From DATAOG01 sp963798075 (GTDB taxonomy: Bacteria; Pseudomonadota; Alphaproteobacteria; Geminicoccales; Geminicoccaceae): a stretch of 64,000 bases of DNA. The position numbers and the translations under genes are program-made. The DNA is taken from contig CAWCRU010000036.1 of the NCBI GenBank assembly GCA_963798075.1, positions 62,001-126,000 of the forward strand. Reading direction: 5' to 3'. The notes under the pieces are model-generated. The model saw only the letters and a list, made by a program, of their open reading frames with translations. It searched no databases and was not told the DNA's origin. Shown in pieces: positions 28,440 through 37,169 of the stretch; within the stretch, counting starts at the first letter, position 1, and each line of letters starts with the position of its first letter.

Positions 28440-29711
28440 ATGGCCGCCTCGCTCCTGCTCGTCTTTCTCGGGCTCGCCGCCATCGGCGTGCCGGTCGCCT
28501 TCGCCATCGCCGGCTCCTCGATCTACGTCATCTGGGACAACAATATCTCGCTCTTGATCGTCGGCCAGCGCGTCGCTTCGGGCGTGCACTCCTTTCCGCT
28601 GCTGGCCGTGCCGATGTTCGTGCTCGCCGGCACGCTGATGAACGAGGCCGGGATCAGCACCCGGCTGTTCGCCTTCGCCGCGGCGCTGATCGGCCGGGCG
28701 CGCGGCGGGCTCGCCCAGGTCAACGTGCTCTCGAGCGTGTTCCTGGCCGGGCTGTCCGGCTCCTCGCTCGCCGACTGCGCGGCGACCACGCGCGTGCTGG
28801 TGCCGGAGATGATCCGGCAGGGCTACCCGCGCGGCTTCAGCACCTGCGTCACCGCCGCCTCGGCGATCCTGGGGCCGATCATCCCGCCCTCGATCGTCAT
28901 GGTGATCTACGGCTGGCAGGCCGAGGTGTCGATCGGCGATTTGTTCATCGCCGGCATCCTCCCGGGGCTGCTGATCGCCGGGCTCCTCATGGTGGTGGTG
29001 TGGGGCGTCTCGCGCATCAACAATTTTCCCGAGGGCCAGAGCTTCTCGCGAGCCGTGCTGTGGCGCGAGTTCAGGCGCTCGTCGTGGGCGCTCCTGCTGC
29101 CGATCATCATCATCGTCGGCTTTCGCCTCGGCGTCGTGACGCCGACCGAGGTCGGCGCGATCGCCGTCGCCTACACGCTCTTCATCGGGACGGTGGTCTA
29201 TCGGGCGCTCGAGTGGCGGGCACTGCCACGCATCCTGGCGCTCACCGCGCGCGATACCGGCGCCATCCTGCTGATCGTGGCGGCGAGCGCCCTGTTCGGC
29301 TGGACGCTCACCATCGCGCGGGTGCCCAGCCAGCTGGTCGGGCTCCTGACCGGCATCAGCGACAACCCGACGATCGTGCTCCTGCTGATCGACGTATTGC
29401 TGATCGTGGCCGGCATGTTCATGGAGGGCACGGCCATCCTGATCATCATGGTGCCGATGCTGCTGCCGCTCCTGAACCTATTGCACATCGACCTCGTGCA
29501 CTTCGGCATCATCATCATCGTCGCGATCCTGATCGCCGAGGTGACGCCGCCAGTGGGCCTGATGATGTACACGGCCTGCGGCATCTCGCGCACGCCGGTC
29601 AGCGCCTTCATGCGGTCGATGTGGCCGTTCCTGGGGGCGCTCGTGACGGCGCTCTTCCTGATCACCGTCATTCCGGGCATCGCCACGGTCCTGCCCAATC
29701 TCCTGCGCTAG
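28440..29711 (+). CDS. dctM: TRAP transporter large permease subunit
   Basis: 423 residues with 11-12 hydrophobic segments, the normal DctM size. It shows GLSGSSLADCAATTRVLVPEM, GPIIPPSIVMVIYG, the second-half EGTAILIIMVPMLLPLL and EVTPPVGLMMYTAC, which are the duplicated ion-binding motifs of the family. It forms the channel with DctQ. An HpcH/HpaI aldolase gene follows at 39 bases, linking uptake to cleavage of an acidic substrate. Confidence 0.92.
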   Translation: MAASLLLVFLGLAAIGVPVAFAIAGSSIYVIWDNNISLLIVGQRVASGVHSFPLLAVPMFVLAGTLMNEAGISTRLFAFAAALIGRARGGLAQVNVLSSVFLAGLSGSSLADCAATTRVLVPEMIRQGYPRGFSTCVTAASAILGPIIPPSIVMVIYGWQAEVSIGDLFIAGILPGLLIAGLLMVVVWGVSRINNFPEGQSFSRAVLWREFRRSSWALLLPIIIIVGFRLGVVTPTEVGAIAVAYTLFIGTVVYRALEWRALPRILALTARDTGAILLIVAASALFGWTLTIARVPSQLVGLLTGISDNPTIVLLLIDVLLIVAGMFMEGTAILIIMVPMLLPLLNLLHIDLVHFGIIIIVAILIAEVTPPVGLMMYTACGISRTPVSAFMRSMWPFLGALVTALFLITVIPGIATVLPNLLR

Positions 29712-29750
29712 GGGAGGCGGCCACGAACAACCCGCTACGGAGGGAACAAC

Positions 29751-30545
29751 GTGCTCGAAAACAGCATCAAGGACCGGCTCGCCCGCAACGAGGTCGTCGT
29801 CGGCACGTTCATCATGGAGTTCGCGAGTCCCGGCCTCGCGCGCATCGTCGCCGCCGCCGGCTGCGACTTCGTGGTCCTCGACATGGAGCACAGCGGCTTC
29901 TCGTTCGAGACCGTGAAGCAGCAGGTCGCCCACGCCCGCGGGGCGGGCCTGGTGCCCGTGGTCAATCCGCGCGGCGGCCACCGCTTCGCCGAGAACGAGC
30001 AGCTGCTCGACATCGGCGCGATGGGCGTGATGGTGCCCTGTGTCGAGACCCGCGCCCAGGCCGAGGCCATCGTCCGCGGTACGCGCTATCCCCCCGACGG
30101 CACCCGCGGCGCCGCCTTCGGTGTGGCGCACGACGGCTATCGCGTCGGCGACGTGCCGGCGGTGATGAAGCGCGCCAACGCCTCATCGCTGATCGCCGTC
30201 AAGATCGAGACCGCCGAGGGCGTCCGCAATGTCGAGGAGATCATCAGCGTTCCCGGGGTCGACGTCGCCGTGATCGGCCATACCGACCTCTCGCTCAGCC
30301 TCGGCATGCCGCTGCAGCTCGAGCACCCCGATTTCCTCGCCGCCATCGACAAGGTGGTGGCGACCGCCCGCAGGCACGGCAAGGCCTCCGGCTGCGTGGT
30401 CGGTGACATCGGGCAAGGACGGGCATGGCTCGAGCGCGGCTTTCGCATGATGATCTACTCGGGCGACATCTGGCTGTTCGGCAACGCGCTCAAGGAAGGC
30501 GTCGACGGCCTGCGTGCCTTGATCAGCGCGATTCCGCCGCGGTAA
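29751..30545 (+). CDS. HpcH/HpaI-family 2-keto acid aldolase
   Basis: 264 residues with GTG start at 29751 behind GGAGGG. It is a TIM-barrel class II aldolase with DFVVLDMEHSGFS, VPCVETRAQAEA, VKIETAEGVRNVEEI and VAVIGHTDLSLSLG, in which the metal Glu and Asp residues of the family can be seen. Members cleave 2-keto-3-deoxy sugar acids (rhamnonate, glucarate) or 4-hydroxy-2-oxoheptanedioate to pyruvate plus an aldehyde. It is in one run with the TRAP transporter. The last 23 bases overlap the 3' end of the convergent hydroxy-acid oxidase gene. Confidence 0.85.
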   Translation: MLENSIKDRLARNEVVVGTFIMEFASPGLARIVAAAGCDFVVLDMEHSGFSFETVKQQVAHARGAGLVPVVNPRGGHRFAENEQLLDIGAMGVMVPCVETRAQAEAIVRGTRYPPDGTRGAAFGVAHDGYRVGDVPAVMKRANASSLIAVKIETAEGVRNVEEIISVPGVDVAVIGHTDLSLSLGMPLQLEHPDFLAAIDKVVATARRHGKASGCVVGDIGQGRAWLERGFRMMIYSGDIWLFGNALKEGVDGLRALISAIPPR

Positions 30546-31692
30546 AGAGCAGATCGGGACCGATGCCGGCAATGCTGGCGATGCCGCAGAGCCCCATCAC
30601 CCGGTCGATCTCGCGCCGGTAGATCTCGAGCACCTGCGCAACGCCTGCCTCGCCGGCGACCGCGAGGCCCCAGAGCTGCGGCCGGCCGATCAGACAGGCG
30701 CGCGCCCCCAGCGCCAGCGCCTTGACGACGTCGCTGCCGCGCCGGATGCCGCCATCGAGCAACACCGGGATGCGGCCGCCGACCGCCTCAATAATCGCCG
30801 GCAGCGCCTCGATCGTCCCGGGCGCGCCGTCGAGCTGGCGCCCGCCATGGTTGGAGACCACCAGCGCATCGGCGCCATGCGCGAGCGCCTCCTTGGCCTC
30901 GGCCGGGTGCAGCACGCCCTTGAGGATCAAAGGCCCGCGCCAGATCCGGCGCAGCTCGCCCACGTCCGGCCAGGACATCGAGGGATCGAGCAAGGCGGCC
31001 ATGCGGCCGGCCAGCGCCTTGAGCTCGGCGGTCTCGCCCGGGCGCACGTAGTTGCCGAATGTGATCCGCCCGAGGTGCTGACGCATGCGCCAGAGCCAGC
31101 CCGCCTTTAGCGCCATCTCGGCGACCTGGGCGGGGCCAAAGCCGGGCGGGATCGTGAAGCCGTTGCGCACATCACGTTCGCGGTTGCCGAGCAGCTGGTT
31201 GTCGATCGTCAGCACGAGCGCGTCGTAGCCTGCGGCCGCGGCGCGCTCGGTGAGCTCGCGGGTGAAGCCGCGGTCAGCAAAGATGAAGACCTGCATCCAG
31301 CGAGGTGCAGCCCCACATCCGGCGAGCTCTTCGAGCGTGCAGACCGAGCCGTGGCTGAGACAATAGGCGGTTCCGGCCGCGGCCGCAGCACGCGCGGCAG
31401 AGCGCTCGCCATCCGGCCAAAAGAGACCGGCAAGTCCAGTCGGGCCGATGATCACCGGCAGGCGCAGCCGCTGGCCGAACAGCTCGACCGAGAGATCGCG
31501 CGTGCCCGCGCCGTTCAGCGGCCGCGGCAGCAGGCGGATCTCGTCGAACGCCGCCTCGTTGCGCCGCAGCGTCGTCTCGTCCTCGGCAGCACCATCGGCG
31601 AAATCGAACACCGCCCGCGGCAGAGCCCGCTTGGCGAGCCTGCGCATCTCTGCGATCGAGAAGCCTCGCCGTTGCAGATCGGCCGGGCGCAT
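30523..31692 (-). CDS. FMN-dependent alpha-hydroxy-acid oxidase/dehydrogenase (LldD family)
   Basis: 389 residues. Family features: FDFADGAAEDETTLRRNE near the N terminus, PTGLAGLFWPDGE, ALVLTIDNQLLGNRERD, the catalytic His/Arg motif VVSNHGGRQLDGAP and FMN phosphate binding LLDGGIRRGSDVVKAL. It oxidises an L-2-hydroxy acid such as lactate or mandelate. Its start shares one base with the stop of the upstream amidohydrolase (TGATG), so they are coupled. Given the aldolase, amidohydrolase and SDR around it, lactate derived from lactaldehyde is an attractive but unproven substrate. Confidence 0.87.
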   Translation of the reverse strand: MRPADLQRRGFSIAEMRRLAKRALPRAVFDFADGAAEDETTLRRNEAAFDEIRLLPRPLNGAGTRDLSVELFGQRLRLPVIIGPTGLAGLFWPDGERSAARAAAAAGTAYCLSHGSVCTLEELAGCGAAPRWMQVFIFADRGFTRELTERAAAAGYDALVLTIDNQLLGNRERDVRNGFTIPPGFGPAQVAEMALKAGWLWRMRQHLGRITFGNYVRPGETAELKALAGRMAALLDPSMSWPDVGELRRIWRGPLILKGVLHPAEAKEALAHGADALVVSNHGGRQLDGAPGTIEALPAIIEAVGGRIPVLLDGGIRRGSDVVKALALGARACLIGRPQLWGLAVAGEAGVAQVLEIYRREIDRVMGLCGIASIAGIGPDLLFTAAESR

Positions 31693-32549
31693 CAGCCGTC
31701 CAGGCGGTAAAAGCTGATCGCGGTGTCGCGGAACAGCTTGCGCTTTTCATCGGCCGTGCAGCCCTCGACCACCCAGTCGACGATCTCGACCCACTGCGGA
31801 TAGGTGCCGGCCAGCTCGAGCACGTGCCAGTCGCCGCCATACATGGCGCGCTCGAAGCCGAAGGTCTCGATGGCGTAGGCGATGTAGGGCTTAAGCTGCT
31901 CGCGGGTCCAGCTGTGATGATCGGCCTCGGTGGTCACGCCCGAGATCTTGCAGTGCACGTTAGGGAGGGCCGCCAGCTCCTTCATCTGCTGGCGCCAGGG
32001 GTCGGAGATCCCGACCTTGATGCCGGGCTTGCCGATGTGGTCGAGGACGAAGCGGACGTCGGGGCACAGGCGCACCATCTTGATCACGTTGGCCAGCTGG
32101 TGGTGCAGGACGCAGATGTCGAAGGCCAGATCGTGCTGCGGCAACAGCTTGAGCCCGGCGATGAAATCGGGCCGAACGCAGAATTCCGGGTCGGGCTGGG
32201 TCTGGATCAGCCTTCGAACGGCGCGCAGGATCCTGTGCTGGCGGAGCTGATCAAGCTCGGGCCCGATCGCGGCCCCCCGCTCGAGCGGCAGGGCCGCGAC
32301 CATGCCCTTCAGGCGCGGATCGGTCTTCGCGACTTCGGCGACCCAGGCAGCTTCGTCCAGATGCTGGGGAAAGTCGACGTCGACCTCGACGAACACGAAC
32401 CGGTCGATCTCGACCGGTGCTGCCGCCTGCATCAGATCGCCCGGCAGGGCCCGGCGGTTGAGCGAGGGCGCGCCCCGGGTCCAGCCGTAGCCGAAGCGTG
32501 CGGGCTCCAGGAGATGGACGTGGCTGTCGACGATCGGGTAGTCGGGCAC
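31692..32549 (-). CDS. L-fuconolactonase-like amidohydrolase
   Basis: 285 residues of the amidohydrolase-2 family. It has IVDSHVHLLEP at the N terminus, GYGWTRGAPSLNR, VEVDVDFPQHLDEAAW, FVLDHIGKPGI and the late strand RAMYGGDWHVLE, which bears the Asp of the active site. This arrangement and length match the L-fuconolactonase/COG3618 group of sugar lactonases. Unlike the amidohydrolase at 3357, it keeps the full C-terminal segment. It lies in a minus-strand run with an SDR and a CUT2 sugar transporter upstream, consistent with lactone hydrolysis after sugar oxidation. Confidence 0.83.
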   Translation of the reverse strand: MPDYPIVDSHVHLLEPARFGYGWTRGAPSLNRRALPGDLMQAAAPVEIDRFVFVEVDVDFPQHLDEAAWVAEVAKTDPRLKGMVAALPLERGAAIGPELDQLRQHRILRAVRRLIQTQPDPEFCVRPDFIAGLKLLPQHDLAFDICVLHHQLANVIKMVRLCPDVRFVLDHIGKPGIKVGISDPWRQQMKELAALPNVHCKISGVTTEADHHSWTREQLKPYIAYAIETFGFERAMYGGDWHVLELAGTYPQWVEIVDWVVEGCTADEKRKLFRDTAISFYRLDG

Positions 32550-32575
32550 CGATGGACCTCCCGGCCTTCTGTGTT

Positions 32576-33310
32576 TCAGGCCATGTAGACGCCGCCGTTG
32601 ACGTCGAGCACGACGCCGCAGATGTAGCTCGCGGCGGCCGAGCAGAGGAAGGCGATCGGGGCGGCGATCTCCTCAGGCTCGGCCATGCGACCGAGCGGGA
32701 TGCGCTCGAGGTCGACCGGCTGGCCCTGCATCAGGGGCGTGGCGACCGAAGCCGGTGCGATGCCGTTGACCAGCACGCCATGGGGGGCAGCCTGGCGGGC
32801 GAGCCACTTGACGAGCGCATGGACGGCACCCTTGGAGGCGACGTAGTGGGGACCGGCGATCAGTCCGCCCATGCGGCCGGCCAGCGAGCCGACCAGGACG
32901 ATGCGGCCGCGGCCCCGGGTGATCATTCCGGGCAGGAAGGCGCGCGCGGCATGGATGGGCCCATGCACGTTCGCGGCCATGACCCGCTCGAAGCTCGCAT
33001 CCCACTCCGGGGCGTGCCAGTCCTCGCCGAAGGGGCAGAGTGCGGCATTGAGGACCAGCGCATCGAGCGGCCCGACTTCGGCCGCGATGCGCTCGACGTC
33101 GGCGCGCGAGGCGACGTCGGCAGGATAGGCCTGCGCGCTGCCGCCGGCGTCCGCGATCGCGCTCGCGACCGCGCCGGCGCTGGCACGGTCGACCAGGATC
33201 AGCTCGGCGCCGAGCGAGGCGCAAAGGGTCGCGCTCGCAGCACCAATGCCCTGTGCCGCCCCGGTCACGAGGATGCGCGAACCGCTCAGATCGAAGGGGC
33301 TCACGGTCAT
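32576..33310 (-). CDS. SDR-family dehydrogenase
   Basis: 244 residues with the cofactor motif LVTGAAQGIGAAS, the NNAG equivalent LVLNAALCPFG, the catalytic Ser in VLVGSLAGRMG and YVASKGA. The C terminus GVVLDVNGGVYM is normal. Its ATG (33308-33310) overlaps the stop of the ABC permease gene in an ATGA on the minus strand. The position between a sugar transporter and a lactonase suggests a sugar 1-dehydrogenase producing the lactone; this is inference. Confidence 0.85.
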   Translation of the reverse strand: MTVSPFDLSGSRILVTGAAQGIGAASATLCASLGAELILVDRASAGAVASAIADAGGSAQAYPADVASRADVERIAAEVGPLDALVLNAALCPFGEDWHAPEWDASFERVMAANVHGPIHAARAFLPGMITRGRGRIVLVGSLAGRMGGLIAGPHYVASKGAVHALVKWLARQAAPHGVLVNGIAPASVATPLMQGQPVDLERIPLGRMAEPEEIAAPIAFLCSAAASYICGVVLDVNGGVYMA

Positions 33311-34317
33311 GGTCGGCCGCCCGCGGCTCGGCGCTCGCGCCGCCGCTGGCTCCAGCCCGCGAGCCCGACCGCGAGCACCAGCATGCCGCCGTTGAACAGG
33401 TTCTCGACGAAGAACGGCGCGCCGAGCTGGGTCAGGCCCGCGACCGCAACGGCGAGCACGGCGACCGCCAAGACCGTGCCCCAAACGTTGGGCCGTCCCG
33501 GCCGGATCGCGGTCGCGCCGAGCAAGGCGCCGGTGAACGCCGGCAGCATCAGCTCCTGGCCGACGGTGCTCTGACCGACCTGGAGCTGCGCCTGCAGGAT
33601 CACGCCGGCAAACGCGGCGATCGTGCCCGAGGCGATGAACGCGAGCGTGACGTAGGCGGTGATCGAGATGCCGGTGAGCTCGGCCGCGCGCGGGCTGTCG
33701 CCGATGATGTAGAGGTAGCGGCCGAGCGGCAGGTAGTCGAACACGACCCACAAGATCAGCGCGATGATCAGCACGTAGCCAACCGGCGCCGGGATGCCGG
33801 TCCAGGGGATCTTGCCCGACCAGGCGACGAAACCCTGCGGCAGGAGGCCCACCACCTGCATGCCGCCCGTATACCACTGATTGAGGCCGAGCAGCAGCGT
33901 GCCGGTGCCGAGCGTCGCGATGAAGGAGTTGATCTTCGCGCGCGTGACCAGGACGCCGTTGATCAGCCCGACGACGGCGCCGAGCAGGATGCAAAGCACG
34001 AAAGTCGCCTGCCAGGGCAGCCCCTGCTGCGTCTGCAGGCCGTTCGCCAGCACCTGCGTGATGCCGAGGGTCGAGGCGACCGAGAGATCGAAATTGTTCG
34101 ACGCCAGCGGGATCATCACTGCGAGTGCCACCATGGCATTGATCGAGCGGCTGTTGACCATGGATTGGAAGGTGAAGGCGGTAAGGAAGGTGTCGCCCTT
34201 CAGGACCGAGAAGACCAGGATAAGCGCGGCCAGCAGGATCGCGAGGTTCCAGACCGAGAAGAATTGGGCGGCGCTGGCTCTGAAGCCGCGGTCAGCAGCG
34301 ACGTCGGGGACGCTCAT
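33307..34317 (-). CDS. CUT2 sugar ABC transporter permease
   Basis: 336 residues, RbsC-like, with 8-10 hydrophobic segments. Motifs include LASNNFDLSVASTLGITQVL, VGLINGVLVTRAKINSFIATLGTGTLL and the sugar-transporter loop YIIGDSPRAAELTGI. The start overlaps the ATPase stop (ATGA, minus strand). A family difference: the usual GG(T/A)S(L/I)xGG stretch is replaced by GALLGATAIRPGRPN, seen in some alphaproteobacterial members. Confidence 0.88.
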   Translation of the reverse strand: MSVPDVAADRGFRASAAQFFSVWNLAILLAALILVFSVLKGDTFLTAFTFQSMVNSRSINAMVALAVMIPLASNNFDLSVASTLGITQVLANGLQTQQGLPWQATFVLCILLGAVVGLINGVLVTRAKINSFIATLGTGTLLLGLNQWYTGGMQVVGLLPQGFVAWSGKIPWTGIPAPVGYVLIIALILWVVFDYLPLGRYLYIIGDSPRAAELTGISITAYVTLAFIASGTIAAFAGVILQAQLQVGQSTVGQELMLPAFTGALLGATAIRPGRPNVWGTVLAVAVLAVAVAGLTQLGAPFFVENLFNGGMLVLAVGLAGWSQRRRERRAAGGRP

Positions 34318-35822
34318 GCGAGCCTCGCCTGCGGTGTGTCGGCGCCCGAAGCGAGCGCCGTCAGCCGCGCGATGGAAAGCTCGGTCCGCGGCAGCTCGGC
34401 GGCGACGCGCCCGCGATCGAAGATCAGGGCCCGATGGCAGATGCCGGCGACTTCCTCGAAGTCCGAGGAGATCAGCAGCACCGCGAGACCCTGATCGAGC
34501 GCTTCCTGCAGGAGGCGGTAGATCTCGGCCTTGGAGCCGACGTCGACCCCGAAGGTCGGCTCTTCCAACACCAGAAGGCGGGAGCCTGCCTCCATCCAGC
34601 GGGCGACGATCACCTTTTGCTGGTTGCCGCCCGAGAGCGTCGCGATCACCCGCTCGGGCTCCGGCGGGCGCACGCCGTAGCGCTGCAGGACGCGGCGCGA
34701 GCGCGTCTGCTCGGCGGCGGGCACGATCGGCTGCAAGAGGCCGGTGCCGGCGGTCACCGGGTTGATGAACAGGTTCTCGCGCACGGTCAGGCTGCGCGCC
34801 AGGCTCTCCTCGGCGCGCTTGCTGGAGACGAAGCCGATGCCGGAGCGGATGGCATCGCGCGGGGCCGCGAGCCGCAGCGCGTGCCGGTCCAACGACACGG
34901 CGCCGGCGTCGATCGGGAGGTCGCCGAAGATCGCCCGGCCGACGACGTCGTGGCCGGCGCCGCGCAGGCCGACCAGCCCCACGATCTCGCCCGCGGCGAC
35001 GCTGAAGGTGACCGGGCCAACCTCGCGCGTGGCCAGACCGTCGACCGTCAGCACGGCCTCGGCGGTGGACGCCTGCGGCTTGATGAACAGCTCCGCAAGA
35101 GAACGGCCGACGATGTTGTAGATCAGAGCTTGCGGAGTGGTGGCCGCAACCGCCTCGGTCGTCACGCGGCGGCCGTCGCGCAGGACGGTCACGCGATCGG
35201 CGATGCGGAAGACCTCGTCCAACCGGTGGGTGACGTAGACGATGCCGATGCCGCCGCTGCGCAGGCGGCGCAGCACTTTGAGCAGGCGCGCGACGTCGGC
35301 CTCCGGCAACGCCGCGGTCGGCTCGTCGAGCACCAAAAGATCGCTTCTGATCGCGATCGCGCGGGCGATCGCGACGATCGACTTCTCGGCTGCCGGCAGC
35401 GTGCCGACCCGGGCTTCGGGGTCGACCCCGCCGCCCATCCGCTCCAGGGCATCCTCGGCGGCGGCCCGCGCCGCCCGCCACGAGATCAGGCCGCGGCGGC
35501 GCGGATAGCCGGCCTGCACCGCGACGTTCTCGGCCACGGTCATGGTGTCGACCAGGCCCAGGTCCTGGTGGATGAACGTGATCGGCAGCCTCTCGCTCAC
35601 CGGATCGACCGCGCGGCCCCGCAGCCGGACCTCGCCTCTATCGGCGCGGTGCACGCCTGCCAGCACTTTGATCAGGGTCGACTTGCCGGCGCCGTTCTCG
35701 CCGAGCAGGGCGTGGACCTCACCCGCCCGGACGTCGAAGTCGACCGCATCGAGCGCCAGCGTGCCGGTGAAGCGCTTGGTCAGCCGCCGGACCTCGAGCA
35801 GCGCAGGCTCGGCCTCGGTCAT
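34314..35822 (-). CDS. CUT2 sugar ABC transporter ATP-binding protein
   Basis: 502 residues from ATG 35822 (a TTG four codons upstream is possible). Domain 1 has Walker A GENGAGKST, FIHQDLGLVDTMTVAENVA and Walker B LLVLDEPTAALPE; its signature is degenerate (LPAAEKSIVAIARA). Domain 2 has GLRGAGHD in place of Walker A, FVSSKRAEESLA, signature LSGGNQQKVIVARWM and LVLEEPTFGVDVG. In domain 2 the Walker B reads LEEP instead of the usual VDEP. It powers the transporter whose binding protein is encoded at 35874-36989. Confidence 0.88.
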   Translation of the reverse strand: MTEAEPALLEVRRLTKRFTGTLALDAVDFDVRAGEVHALLGENGAGKSTLIKVLAGVHRADRGEVRLRGRAVDPVSERLPITFIHQDLGLVDTMTVAENVAVQAGYPRRRGLISWRAARAAAEDALERMGGGVDPEARVGTLPAAEKSIVAIARAIAIRSDLLVLDEPTAALPEADVARLLKVLRRLRSGGIGIVYVTHRLDEVFRIADRVTVLRDGRRVTTEAVAATTPQALIYNIVGRSLAELFIKPQASTAEAVLTVDGLATREVGPVTFSVAAGEIVGLVGLRGAGHDVVGRAIFGDLPIDAGAVSLDRHALRLAAPRDAIRSGIGFVSSKRAEESLARSLTVRENLFINPVTAGTGLLQPIVPAAEQTRSRRVLQRYGVRPPEPERVIATLSGGNQQKVIVARWMEAGSRLLVLEEPTFGVDVGSKAEIYRLLQEALDQGLAVLLISSDFEEVAGICHRALIFDRGRVAAELPRTELSIARLTALASGADTPQARLA

Positions 35823-35873
35823 GGGCCCCGCCAACAGCGCCCGGGCCCGGGCGCGGGTGCCGCTACGCCGGCA

Positions 35874-36989
35874 TCAGCCCTTGATGCCCCAGAGCTCGAG
35901 ATAATGCTGCTCGTAGTCGTTGCTCGGGATGAAGGTGTTCTTGTCGCCGCCTTCGGCATCGATGTTCTCGGGCGTGACGAGGTAAGGCGTCTGCACGAAG
36001 CCGGAGGGCGGCATATCATGGAAGGCCCGGTTGAGCTCGTCGACCGCCTGGTAGGCCTGCATCTGGTAGGGCTCGGACGCGGTCACCAGCTGGTATTGGC
36101 CGCCGGCGCGGATGCGCTCGTAGGCCGACTTGTTGCCGTCGGCCGAGACGATGATGACGTCGTCGGGGCTGACGCCGCCCGCGCGCAGCGCCGGAATCTG
36201 GTAGTCGGCGGTGTAGTCGGCAACCGAGGTGATGTAGAGCGGCGTGCCGTATTTCTGCACCCAGGCGGTCACCAGCGCCGGCTGGCGCTGCGCCACCTCG
36301 GAGATCGGCGAGTTGGAGAACTCCAGCACCTTGCAGCCCGGGCATTCCTGGATCCGGGCCTCGGTTGCGTGCGCCTTGGCGCAGGCGATCGCGTATTCGC
36401 AGTGGCTGGTGACCACGACCCGCGCGGTACCCTTGGAATGGTCGATGATCCAGTCGGCCTGGGCGCGGCCGATGTCGCGCGGGTCCTGCTGGATGTTGAC
36501 GAACAGGCCGAGATCGGGCTGCGGTCCCGGGAAGCCGGTGGCATGGATGCCGACCACCACGATGCCCTTGGCATTGGCGTCTTTGATCTGCGGCTGCAGG
36601 CTCGCGGCATCCGCGTCCATGACGATGCCGTCGACCTTGAGGGCGATCGCCTGGTTGACGCCCTCCTGCCAGCCGACCGGGCTGCCGTGGCCATCGATGA
36701 TGGTCACCTGCCAGCCGATCTTGTCACCGATCTTGGCGATCGCGGTGCCCCATTCGCGCGAGGCGTCGTTCTGCTGGTTGCTCGACAGATAGGCGATGTG
36801 CTTGCCGGGCTCGGGCTTGGGCGCCGAGGTCGGCCCGCGCCAGTCCGACTGGGGGCCGGCGAACATCACGACCTCGGCCTTGACCTGGTCCATGAAATCG
36901 TCGGCCCTGGCGGGCGTGGCCGCGGCGAGCGTCATCGCACCGCCGGCCACCATGCCCGAGACGATCCGTTGCAACCGCCAACCAGACAT
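35874..36989 (-). CDS. CUT2 sugar ABC transporter binding protein
   Basis: 371 residues starting at ATG 36989, where GGGGAGGACGGG lies upstream on the minus strand. Signal peptide: RLQRIVSGMVAGGAMTLAAA, cleavage near PARAD. A type-I periplasmic binding fold follows, with HIAYLSSNQQND, VDGIVMDADAASLQPQIKDA and SADGNKSAYERIRAGGQYQL. It is first in the minus-strand operon binding protein - ATPase - permease - SDR - lactonase - oxidase. The substrate is probably a pentose or deoxyhexose. Only one binding domain is present, unlike the tandem protein at 13182. Confidence 0.88.
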   Translation of the reverse strand: MSGWRLQRIVSGMVAGGAMTLAAATPARADDFMDQVKAEVVMFAGPQSDWRGPTSAPKPEPGKHIAYLSSNQQNDASREWGTAIAKIGDKIGWQVTIIDGHGSPVGWQEGVNQAIALKVDGIVMDADAASLQPQIKDANAKGIVVVGIHATGFPGPQPDLGLFVNIQQDPRDIGRAQADWIIDHSKGTARVVVTSHCEYAIACAKAHATEARIQECPGCKVLEFSNSPISEVAQRQPALVTAWVQKYGTPLYITSVADYTADYQIPALRAGGVSPDDVIIVSADGNKSAYERIRAGGQYQLVTASEPYQMQAYQAVDELNRAFHDMPPSGFVQTPYLVTPENIDAEGGDKNTFIPSNDYEQHYLELWGIKG

Positions 36990-37169
36990 TCCCGTCCTCC
37001 CCTGTTGCACGCCGGTTCCGGGTTGATCGACGCTTCCCTGACGACGCCATCCTAAGGTCAAACCAGCCGCCAGAGCAACGACCGGCAGCCGCGGGGTGCG
37101 CCACGGGCTGCCGGAAGGCCTCGCAGGCTCTGCGAGCGGTCAGGAGCGCTTCACCGACGGAGCCCGGCG

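Noticed and set aside
34434..37055. 873-codon plus-strand frame opposite the minus-strand sugar ABC genes
   Set aside because: Shadow of the ATPase and binding-protein genes, which have intact motifs and signal peptides.
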